Assembly (NCBI GenBank): GCA_018665505.1
Contig: JABJCS010000040.1
Location: 1-9,553 of the forward strand
Source: Alphaproteobacteria bacterium
GTDB taxonomy: Bacteria > Pseudomonadota > Alphaproteobacteria > UBA8366
DNA length: 9,553 nt
Direction of reading: 5' to 3'
Every line of letters starts with the position of its first letter. The stretch's first letter is position 1. Below are positions 1-5,651 of this stretch, piece by piece. Position numbers and translations under genes: made by a program. The notes under the pieces are model-generated. The model did no database searches and had not been told where the DNA came from. It saw only the letters and a list, made by a program, of their open reading frames with translations.

Positions 1-21
1 AAACCCGCCGAATTATCTTGC

Positions 22-45
22 AACGCTTCGCGCGAAGGTTCTTTA
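22..45. terminator. Possible hairpin terminator of an off-window gene
   Basis: A 12-base perfect palindrome, CTTCGCGCGAAG, lies at 26-37. It is flanked by AAC on the left (22-24) and GTT on the right (38-40) with one bulged G at 25, so it can fold into a GC-rich stem. It is followed by a short T-rich run (TTCTTTAT). An outer pair TTGCA (18-22) and TGCAA (46-50) could form an alternative, longer stem. The shape fits a weak rho-independent terminator for a gene entering from the left, but the T-tract is interrupted and no such gene is visible. A regulator site is the main alternative. Confidence 0.25.
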
Positions 46-103
46 TGCAAGGGAATGTCAGTGTTGTTACTGGCATTTTTCTATATGCTCCTCAAGTAAT
101 ACT

Positions 104-156
104 TTGATCATATTTTATGAAATAAAATAAAAATTAATATTAATACAATACTGGAG
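104..156 (+). promoter_or_regulatory. AT-rich leader with palindrome and ribosome binding site
   Basis: Between about 111 and 150 the sequence is almost entirely A and T, in sharp contrast to the GC-rich genes around it. It contains a perfect 12-base palindrome, ATTAATATTAAT, at 133-144. A TTGATC at 104-109 could serve as a -35 element, but I cannot assign a -10 box with confidence. A GGAG at 153-156, eight bases before the ATG at 165, is a good ribosome binding site. This is most likely the promoter and 5' leader of the small membrane protein gene. The palindrome could be a protein-binding site, or simply chance in such a biased stretch. Confidence 0.4.
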
Positions 157-164
157 TTCTTTCT

Positions 165-515
165 ATGCTTAACTCGAAAGTAAAACTATTCGCCTTGGGT
201 GGCGTTGTTGGTGCTATACTGATGGTAATCGTCGGTCTCAGCATGGGATGGCTGGTCACCAGCGGTGGCGCGAATGGCCAAGCAACCGCAATGTCGGAAG
301 CTGCCGTCAAGGATCAACTTGTTTCTATCTGCATGCATCAGTTCAACAACCAAGCGGATAGCGTAGGTAAACTGGAAGCACTGCGTGGGCTTGGAACTTG
401 GAAGCGGGAAGAATTCCTGACATCCGAAGGTCTGGCCAATATGCCGGGTAGTGATTCCGCCGTTCGGGGCGTCGCCCGCGAATGTGCCGTTCGTTTGCTC
501 GAAGCTAAAACCTAA
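165..515 (+). CDS. Small membrane-anchored protein of unknown function
   Basis: A 116-residue protein. Residues about 7-33 form one hydrophobic span rich in Gly, Val, Ile and Leu, preceded by two lysines. This suggests an N-terminal anchor with the remaining roughly 80 residues in the periplasm. There is no lipobox, and the signal-like segment has no clear cleavage site. The soluble part has two cysteines, Cys56 (in SIC) and Cys107 (in REC), which could form a disulfide, and a WKREEF...MPGSDSAV...C pattern. I recall this pattern from uncharacterised alphaproteobacterial proteins, but I know of no assigned function. The start is supported by GGAG eight bases upstream. The gene ends tail to tail with tlyA, with the two stop codons overlapping. 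It may be read alone from the AT-rich leader. Confidence 0.8.
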   Translation: MLNSKVKLFALGGVVGAILMVIVGLSMGWLVTSGGANGQATAMSEAAVKDQLVSICMHQFNNQADSVGKLEALRGLGTWKREEFLTSEGLANMPGSDSAVRGVARECAVRLLEAKT

Positions 516-1267
516 GAGGTTTCCTTCCGGCACGCGGCGATCAAGAACTCGGTATTCCCCTTGGGTCCCTTGATGGGACTCTCGGAGATACCGAGAACTG
601 CCCAACCGATCTCAGCCAACCAGTCTTCCACCTCGCGGCAGACCCGTGAGTGGACGTCTGGATCGCGGACGACACCGCCTTTGCCAACGTCTTTACGACC
701 GGCCTGGAATTGCGGCTTGATCAAAGCGATCAGCGTGGCCGACGGTTTCGCCCGGGCGAGGGGGGCGGGGAGCACTTTCTCCAAGCCGATGAAACTGGCG
801 TCGCAAACCACGATGTCGACGTCCTCCGGGATGTGTTCGACTGTCAGATAGCGAGCATTAGTGCTTTCCAGCACAACGACGCGGTCGTCCTGACGTAGCT
901 TCCAATCCAACTGGCCTTTTCCGACATCGACCGCATAGACCTTGGCCGCGCCGTTTTGTAGAAGCACGTCGGTGAATCCACCAGTCGATGCACCGACATC
1001 GATACATATGCAGTTCGTCGGATCGACTTCGAAATGATCGAGCCCGTGGTCGAGCTTCATGCCACCCCGCGACACCCAGGGATGATCGCCGCCACGAACC
1101 GTGATGTTAGCATCGCTGGCGACAAGATCGCCTGATTTATCAATACGTTGCTCGCCGATATACACGGTGCCGGCCATGATCAGCGCTTGCGCCCGGGTGC
1201 GGCTGTCCGCCAGACCGAGATCGACCAGCGCCTTATCGGCGCGTATTCGTTTTGCGCCACCGTTCAT
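512..1267 (-). CDS. tlyA: TlyA-family rRNA 2'-O-methyltransferase
   Basis: A 251-residue S4-domain RNA methyltransferase. The S4 RNA-binding domain covers roughly residues 6-65 (RADKALVDLGLADSRTRAQA). The Rossmann methyltransferase domain follows, with the SAM-binding motif DVGASTGGFTD at 90-100. The K-D-K-E catalytic set is visible as Lys71 (GGMKL), Asp156 (VCDASF), Lys184 (IKPQF) and Glu240 (NTEF), matching closely in spacing the tetrad described for Mycobacterium TlyA. The family methylates ribose 2'-OH groups of cytidines in 23S rRNA, and in some members 16S rRNA. The tail after Glu240 is only 11 residues, so the C-terminus is short, which would fit a 23S-only type; that is inference. I chose the ATG at 1267 over an upstream GTG at 1348 because it begins the S4 domain and overlaps the MATE stop as ATGA. 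Older 'hemolysin' labels for this family are misleading. Confidence 0.93.
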   Translation of the reverse strand: MNGGAKRIRADKALVDLGLADSRTRAQALIMAGTVYIGEQRIDKSGDLVASDANITVRGGDHPWVSRGGMKLDHGLDHFEVDPTNCICIDVGASTGGFTDVLLQNGAAKVYAVDVGKGQLDWKLRQDDRVVVLESTNARYLTVEHIPEDVDIVVCDASFIGLEKVLPAPLARAKPSATLIALIKPQFQAGRKDVGKGGVVRDPDVHSRVCREVEDWLAEIGWAVLGISESPIKGPKGNTEFLIAACRKETS

Positions 1268-2634
1268 CGGGCGGCAACCTTGGTCAGCCGGTGGAACCGG
1301 AGCGTCAGCAAGAGTGCGACAATTCCAAGCGCGATGAGCAATCCCCACCAGACACCATCACCGCGTATCGGGGTTTCGAACGCCATGTAAAACGCCGCGG
1401 GGAAGCCAATGACTAGGTAGGACACCCCGGCGATCATCATGGGAAAACGCGTGTCCCTCAATCCCCGCAGAACATGCGCGGCGATACATTGAATGCCGTC
1501 TGACAATTGGAAAAAGGCGGCGATCAACAAAAAGGACATGCCCAAGCTTACCACCGAGGCATTTTCTGGCACATCCAGGTCGATAAACAATCCAATCAGG
1601 AATTGTGGCGATAAGGCGAAGAGCAGTGCCGGAAAGAACATGAACAGAAAGCCGATCCCGATCGCCATCCAACCGGCGCGCCGCACCCCTTCCGTGTCTT
1701 TTCGGCCAACGGCGAGCCCCACGCGAATGACGGCCGCCTGCCCAATGCCGAGCGGCACCATGAAGCTGGTGGCCGCGAGATTGAGTGCGATGGTATGCGC
1801 CGCGATTTCCGCGGTGCCTAAATTCCCCATCATGAAGGTGGCGGACGCGAAAAGCATATGCTCCATCATGATCATTGCGGTGATTGGGGTTCCGACCCGG
1901 AAGATATCCCGAAAAACCGACCAGTCAGGTCGCCAAAATCGACCGAGAACACGGTAGCGCCGTAATCGATTGGCCTTCGATGCGATCAACATGATCGCCG
2001 CGCACATCACCAGGTTTGTAACCGTCGTCGCGATACCAACGCCCATGACGCCGAGTTTAGGGAATCCCCATACGCCGAAAATCAACGCATAATCGGCGAG
2101 GCCGTTGACGAGGAAGCCCGTGCACGTCACGGCCAGGATGAAGCTCGGGCGTTCCATGACGGCGATGAACCCCCGCATGGCGATCACGCAGAGGCCCGGC
2201 AAAATGCCCCAAACCGCGGCGCGGACGTATTCCTGAGAGACGATGGCGATATCCTGCGATTGCCCGAGCAAGAGAAAGATTTTCTCCGCCGGCCACAGCG
2301 CCAAAATCGACAATAACCCGAGCAGGGTCGCGACCCAGAGTCCTTGGCGGATGGTGCGCCGCATGAGACGTGGGTTTCGGGCACCATGCGCCTGCGCCGC
2401 CAATGGGGGGACGGCCGCCAGAATACCCATGCTCAGTAGGTAGACGACGATATAGAGGGTCGAGCCCAACCCAACCGCTGCCAGCGCATCGCCGCCGAGC
2501 CGCCCGATCAACACGGTGTCGGTCAAAGTCAGGGAGAATTGCGCCAATTGCGTCAACGCGAGTGGCCCCGCAAGCCGTGACGTGGCCCGGAACTCGTTCC
2601 GCCAGGGGTCGTTGATGTAGATCGCCGGTCTCAT
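1264..2634 (-). CDS. MATE-family (NorM-like) multidrug efflux pump
   Basis: A 456-residue inner-membrane protein with about 12 hydrophobic spans arranged as two MatE halves. These pumps export cationic drugs and dyes in exchange for Na+ or H+. Counting from the ATG at 2634, three membrane acidic residues stand out: Asp39 in helix 1 (TLTDTVLIGRLGG), Glu258 (MMEHMLF) and Asp379 (QLSDGIQ). By position and context they match Asp36, Glu255 and Asp371 of Vibrio cholerae NorM, pointing to the NorM branch. The C-terminal QCIAAHVLRGLRDTR segment is also typical. An in-frame TTG at 2640 is an alternative start. Neither start has a clear ribosome binding site, so I prefer the ATG. The stop overlaps the start of tlyA by four bases. 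The transported substrate cannot be inferred. Confidence 0.92.
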   Translation of the reverse strand: MRPAIYINDPWRNEFRATSRLAGPLALTQLAQFSLTLTDTVLIGRLGGDALAAVGLGSTLYIVVYLLSMGILAAVPPLAAQAHGARNPRLMRRTIRQGLWVATLLGLLSILALWPAEKIFLLLGQSQDIAIVSQEYVRAAVWGILPGLCVIAMRGFIAVMERPSFILAVTCTGFLVNGLADYALIFGVWGFPKLGVMGVGIATTVTNLVMCAAIMLIASKANRLRRYRVLGRFWRPDWSVFRDIFRVGTPITAMIMMEHMLFASATFMMGNLGTAEIAAHTIALNLAATSFMVPLGIGQAAVIRVGLAVGRKDTEGVRRAGWMAIGIGFLFMFFPALLFALSPQFLIGLFIDLDVPENASVVSLGMSFLLIAAFFQLSDGIQCIAAHVLRGLRDTRFPMMIAGVSYLVIGFPAAFYMAFETPIRGDGVWWGLLIALGIVALLLTLRFHRLTKVAAR

Positions 2635-2830
2635 GGCCAATGCTTAGACCGGGGAGGAAACGGGGTCACGCGGAATCGGCCTTTAGATCACCAACCGAGC
2701 GAGGGTTTACCCGAGGGTCGCATAGGGAATGTCCCGATATTGTTTCGGCTGCTTTTCCACCAGACTGCGATTGAAGGGTGAGAGCGCTAGACAAGCTGCT
2801 GCAACATGCCTGTTACGGGAAGAATATTAG
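2635..2830. other. Divergent intergenic region, MATE / pomA
   Basis: About 196 bases separate the divergently transcribed MATE and pomA genes, so both promoters should lie here. I could not identify confident -35/-10, sigma-54 or flagellar sigma-28 boxes. Two short inverted repeats are present: GGGTTTACCC at 2703-2712, and GGGA-ATG-TCCC at 2725-2735. A GGAAGA at 2818-2823, seven bases before the pomA ATG, is its ribosome binding site. Either inverted repeat could be an operator, but both are short enough to be chance. Confidence 0.35.
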
Positions 2831-3640
2831 ATGTTGGATTTTGCAACCATCGTTGGGGTTATCGTCGGTCTAACGGTCGTCTCACTGGCGATCCTTTCCG
2901 GCTCGGATTTTTGGATTTTCCTCAATCTGCCCGGATTTTTGATCGTGGTCGGCGGGACCTTGGCGGCGACGATGATCAAATTCCCGATGTCGGGGATATT
3001 CATAGCCTTGCCGGTGGGATTGAAAGCCGCCTTTACGAACGAGAAGGACAGTCCGCGCGATTATATCCGCGATGCGATCAAGTTGAGCAAGATCGGCCGC
3101 GAAAAGGGGTTGGTTGCTCTCGATGGTATTAAGCTACGGAATTCTTTTTTCCAGCAAGGGGTCCAACTGTGCGCCGACGGCCGCGACATCCCCTATATCC
3201 GCAAAATTCTCACGCAACAAATGGCGAAATCGATCCAAGAAGAAGAACTTGGGGCGAAAATATTCACCGCCATCGGCGAATCTGCGCCCGCATTCGGTAT
3301 GTTCGGAACACTCGTCGGATTGGTCCAGATGCTGAGCAATATGAGCGACCCGACGAGTATCGGTCCCGCCATGGCCATCGCACTTCTGACCACGCTTTAC
3401 GGAGTGCTCATCGCAAACCTAGTCGCCTTGCCAATTGCCGAAAAGCTGGGGGCCAAGGCGGAGCAGTCGAAGGTCCTGCGCGCGTTGATTATCGAGTGCG
3501 TGTTCCAAATTCAGCAATTGCAGACCTCCACGACGATGCAGGAAGTGCTCGAGCCGTTCCTGCCGGAGAAGCGCCCACCACCCGGCGGCGGACAGAGCTA
3601 TACGGCGCGCGCTAAGCAGCCAATCGCGAAAGCGGTTTAG
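2831..3640 (+). CDS. pomA: Flagellar motor stator protein, PomA/MotA type
   Basis: A 269-residue inner-membrane protein of the MotA/PomA family, which forms the ring around the MotB/PomB dimer and couples ion flow to torque. There are four membrane spans, at about residues 4-23, 29-48, 152-170 and 183-203, with a large cytoplasmic loop between spans 2 and 3. That loop carries the charged SKIGREKGLVALDG stretch that contacts the rotor. The APAFGMFGTLVGL and GPAMAIALLTTLYG segments are very close to Vibrio PomA. Thr160 and Thr188 match PomA Thr158 and Thr186, which are reported to bind sodium, so a Na+-type stator is likely. The C-terminal tail (about 245-269) is Pro/Gly-rich and longer than in typical PomA. 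The gene lies five bases upstream of pomB and is surely co-transcribed with it. Confidence 0.93.
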   Translation: MLDFATIVGVIVGLTVVSLAILSGSDFWIFLNLPGFLIVVGGTLAATMIKFPMSGIFIALPVGLKAAFTNEKDSPRDYIRDAIKLSKIGREKGLVALDGIKLRNSFFQQGVQLCADGRDIPYIRKILTQQMAKSIQEEELGAKIFTAIGESAPAFGMFGTLVGLVQMLSNMSDPTSIGPAMAIALLTTLYGVLIANLVALPIAEKLGAKAEQSKVLRALIIECVFQIQQLQTSTTMQEVLEPFLPEKRPPPGGGQSYTARAKQPIAKAV

Positions 3641-3642
3641 GA
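3639..3642 (+). promoter_or_regulatory. Ribosome binding site of pomB
   Basis: AGGA overlaps the pomA stop codon (TAG at 3638-3640). It is three bases from the first ATG (3646) and six from the second (3649), so on spacing the second ATG may be the true start. The overlap with the stop suggests translational coupling of the stator pair. Confidence 0.45.
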
Positions 3643-3645
3643 CAG

Positions 3646-4383
3646 ATGATGGTCAGCCAAACTGCGAAAAAGTCACTCTTAAAGGGCGCGCCCGGATGGA
3701 TGGTCACCTTTGCCGATCTCATGGCGCTATTGGTCGCGTTGTTCGTTCTGATTCTTTCGTTTGCGGATTTCGATGAAGATGGCTTCGCGAAGAAGTCAGA
3801 CTCAATCGCCAAAGCGTTTAATGCGGAACGCGATTCCATTCCCTTTACCCGGCTGCAATTGGGCACCTCGATGCCGGAGACGTCGGATACGCCGCGGGAC
3901 GATTTCGGAGATCATGATCTTGAATGGATTTTTCAAACCTTGGACGCGCTCGAATTGGTCTTGGCGACTGAAATTCAGAGCGGCGCGTTAATGGTCGCAC
4001 AGGCCGTCGACGGCGTCGTCGTGACTCTGGATGACGGTATGCTTTTTGCGCCTCAAGATGGCCGTCTATCGGAAAAAGCTGTAAACACGTTAGACGCGGT
4101 TGGGCAATTTATCTCGGGCGTTGAAGGCCGTATCGTGGTCTCCGGTCATACGGATTCGGAGCCCGTCCGGAATAGCAAATACACCTCGAATTGGGATTTT
4201 TCCGCCTCTCGTGCCGCGGCGGTCGTGCAGTATTTGCTGACTCGTCACAAAGTCGACCAAGCGCGGGCGTCGGTGCAAGGATTCGCCGATAGCCGCCCAT
4301 TGAACGAGGGCCATACGTTTGCGGCGAACAGCAAGAATAGCCGCATCGAAATTCTGCTGACCCAAGCCCATAATTCGCAATAG
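3646..4383 (+). CDS. pomB: Flagellar motor stator protein, PomB/MotB type
   Basis: A 245-residue partner of PomA that anchors the stator to peptidoglycan. Residues 1-17 are cytoplasmic and end in GAPGW. One membrane span (about 18-39) holds Asp24 in TFADLM, the ion-carrying aspartate, at the same residue number as in Vibrio PomB. Directly after it, FADFDEDGFAKKSDSIAKAF resembles the amphipathic plug that closes the channel in unassembled stators. After a linker, the OmpA-like peptidoglycan-binding domain covers about 120-238, with GHTDSEPV (167-174), SNWDFSASRA (181-190) and the closing NSRIEI. At 245 residues it is shorter than the roughly 300 of typical MotB/PomB, mostly in the linker. The second ATG at 3649 has better ribosome-binding-site spacing; using it would make the aspartate residue 23. 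Confidence 0.93.
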   Translation: MMVSQTAKKSLLKGAPGWMVTFADLMALLVALFVLILSFADFDEDGFAKKSDSIAKAFNAERDSIPFTRLQLGTSMPETSDTPRDDFGDHDLEWIFQTLDALELVLATEIQSGALMVAQAVDGVVVTLDDGMLFAPQDGRLSEKAVNTLDAVGQFISGVEGRIVVSGHTDSEPVRNSKYTSNWDFSASRAAAVVQYLLTRHKVDQARASVQGFADSRPLNEGHTFAANSKNSRIEILLTQAHNSQ

Positions 4384-4686
4384 CGGGCGCACCTCTATCT
4401 TATAGCGTCTAAAACTATTAAGCGGACCAATCCGTATCGCCGACCAGGTCTGGTGCGCATTCCGGCTCGATGCTGCGCAGAATTTCCGCGTGCGACGTCC
4501 GACCGTGCATCCATCGCGGGGAGCGTGGCCTCCGCCGTGTCCGGCTCGCCGCCATAGCGCAGTGATTGCGCCGATTGGCTCTGCACATATCCGGAGATTG
4601 GGTCTTCAAGAGGGATCGATTTTGCCGTTACGTGGATCGCATCATTCGCCACTCGCAAAACACCGCCCCGCAGCTTGGAGAGAGAC
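4384..4686. other. 303-base intergenic region without a convincing gene
   Basis: This stretch lies between pomB and the cupin gene. It should contain the cupin promoter, but I could not pick out a convincing one, and no T-tailed terminator follows pomB. On the minus strand a frame with a TTG start is open from 4609 to 4418. It ends in HGRTSHAEILRSIEPE, which has gene-like codon use and a faint resemblance to ribbon-helix-helix antitoxins. Another minus frame is open from 4715 to 4395 across the cupin start. Neither has a ribosome binding site or a recognisable full domain, and no toxin gene is nearby. A decayed short gene is possible but not shown. Confidence 0.4.
4677..4680 (+). promoter_or_regulatory. 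Ribosome binding site that sets the cupin start
   Basis: GGAG lies six bases before the ATG at 4687, within a purine-rich GGAGAGAGA run. It overlaps the in-frame TTG at 4675, which therefore cannot be its own properly spaced start. This fixes the cupin start at the ATG. Confidence 0.7.
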
Positions 4687-5097
4687 ATGAGCCAGAGCCT
4701 ATTTCCCGACGACATCGTCTATATCAGCGAAGCCGATTTCACCGAAGGCCCTCACACACCGGGCCAACCCCGACAGACCGCGTATGAGACGGATGGCCTC
4801 TGGGTCGGCGTGACGCGGGTGACCGCGCGCGATGTTCCCAGCCAATGGCACCACCACGCGGACCACGACAGCATTATGTATATGATCGCCGGTCAAATCC
4901 GCGTCGATTGGGGCGAAGAGGGCGAGAAGTCGTTTGTGATCGGCCCGGGTGAGATCGCCCTGTTCAGGCGCGGCGTCATACACCGCGCGCAAATCATCGA
5001 CGCCGAGGAAGACGTCCGCTTCATGGTAGTGCGTACGGGATCCGGCGAGACCGTCATGAATGTCGATGGGCCAGGGCCGAATATGATCGTTAGCTAG
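4687..5097 (+). CDS. Small cupin-domain protein
   Basis: A 136-residue single-domain cupin, probably cytoplasmic, as there is no signal peptide. The first cupin motif is PSQWHHHADHDSIMYMIAGQIRV (51-73) and the second is GPGEIALFRRGVIHRAQ (86-102). Likely metal ligands are His55, His57, perhaps His60, and His99. The usual glutamate of motif 1 is replaced by Ser62 or Asp61, and the second motif has RRG in place of the common PxG. Metal binding is therefore plausible but with an altered ligand set. Small cupins include dioxygenases, isomerases, sugar-binding regulators and lyases, and nothing here selects between them. The protein stands alone, with its own strong ribosome binding site and a possible hairpin over the stop codon. 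Its link to the catabolic genes downstream is unproven. Confidence 0.85.
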   Translation: MSQSLFPDDIVYISEADFTEGPHTPGQPRQTAYETDGLWVGVTRVTARDVPSQWHHHADHDSIMYMIAGQIRVDWGEEGEKSFVIGPGEIALFRRGVIHRAQIIDAEEDVRFMVVRTGSGETVMNVDGPGPNMIVS

Positions 5098-5115
5098 ATC
5101 TCTGATGATAGCTAA
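5090..5115 (+). terminator. Candidate hairpin spanning the cupin stop codon
   Basis: TTAGCTA (5090-5096) and TAGCTAA (5109-5115) form a perfect 7-base-pair stem. A short inner pairing of ATC (5098-5100) with GAT (5104-5106) is possible. The stem includes part of the TAG stop of the cupin gene. It is AT-rich and not followed by a T-tract, so it is at best a weak intrinsic terminator. It could instead be an mRNA 3'-end stabilising hairpin or an operator. Confidence 0.3.
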
Positions 5116-5309
5116 TCAATACGCGCCTCAATCCACGATCACGATAAAATGGCCTCATAGCCGGCACCAAAGGTTTCGCAGGCTGATGGGTCGCCACAAC
5201 CATCGTTGTGCGGGAAGGCCAACCGCTCTACGAGGGGAAGAACGAACCCGATCAGAGCAAAATATTCGGCGATCACCTTCGGTAAACACAGACGAGAGAA
5301 GTCGGCGCA

Positions 5310-5498
5310 ATGTACTTAGCGACAAAAATGTTAATCGGGATGCTCGTCCTTTTCTTAGCTTGCGTCATATTGGCGGCAATATTTGGAGAGCGGTTTTGGG
5401 CACCCGCGGTGTGGGCGTTCGGGGGCGTCGTGTTCGCTGCTTACCGTTTTTTGATTCGCAAGAGGAAGGATCCGCGCCAACGCGACGACAACGATTAG
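5310..5498 (+). CDS. Small single-span membrane protein, unknown function
   Basis: A 62-residue protein that I do not recognise. Residues about 4-25 (MLIGMLVLFLACVILAAIFG) and about 31-48 (APAVWAFGGVVFAAYRFLI) are hydrophobic, so it has one or two membrane spans. It ends in a strongly charged cytoplasmic-type tail (RKRKDPRQRDDND). This pattern of greasy body and basic/acidic tail is typical of genuine small membrane proteins and unlikely in a random frame. A purine-rich GAGAGAAG at 5294-5301 could be the ribosome binding site, though at eight bases its spacing is only moderate. It sits alone between the cupin and amidohydrolase genes. A longer frame running 5105-5569 overlaps it but reads as Arg/Ser-rich shadow sequence, and I rejected it. 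Confidence 0.6.
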   Translation: MYLATKMLIGMLVLFLACVILAAIFGERFWAPAVWAFGGVVFAAYRFLIRKRKDPRQRDDND

Positions 5499-5651
5499 CC
5501 GGAGAGATTCCCGCGAAAAGGGAGGTGGTTCGCTCCATTCTTGCGGCTGTCTGCGGGATAGCACCCTGATCGCCTGGATTGATTATCGAACCGTTCTGCC
5601 TACGTGATTCACAAACTGGACCGCTTTCACGACGAGGAGCTTTGATCAGCC

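Noticed and set aside
1..99. Plus-strand frame open from the left edge to a TAA at 97-99 (32 codons).
   Set aside because: It is short, of odd composition, shows no known protein end, and contains the hairpin at 22-45; more likely non-coding.
186..605. Minus-strand open frame of 139 codons opposite the small membrane protein.
   Set aside because: It is a shadow of the plus gene and the end of tlyA; no ribosome binding site, and its composition is not protein-like.
1268..1348. N-terminal extension of tlyA to a GTG at 1348.
   Set aside because: The extra 27 residues lie inside the MATE coding sequence and do not resemble the family; the ATG at 1267 begins the S4 domain.
2641..2830. Flagellar sigma factor or sigma-54 promoter for pomA.
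   Set aside because: I searched the intergenic sequence by eye and found no convincing match to either consensus.
3169..3615. Plus-strand 148-codon frame within pomA.
   Set aside because: It is an Arg/His-rich shadow in a different frame from an unmistakable stator gene.
4418..4609. VapB/FitA-like antitoxin call for the minus-strand frame.
   Set aside because: Only a few residues (HGR...AEILRS) resemble the family, spacing is three residues short, the start is TTG without a ribosome binding site, and no toxin gene is adjacent.
5105..5569. Plus-strand 154-codon frame overlapping the 62-residue membrane protein.
   Set aside because: It is Arg/Ser-rich with no hydrophobic core or motif; the overlapping frame has a much more protein-like pattern.
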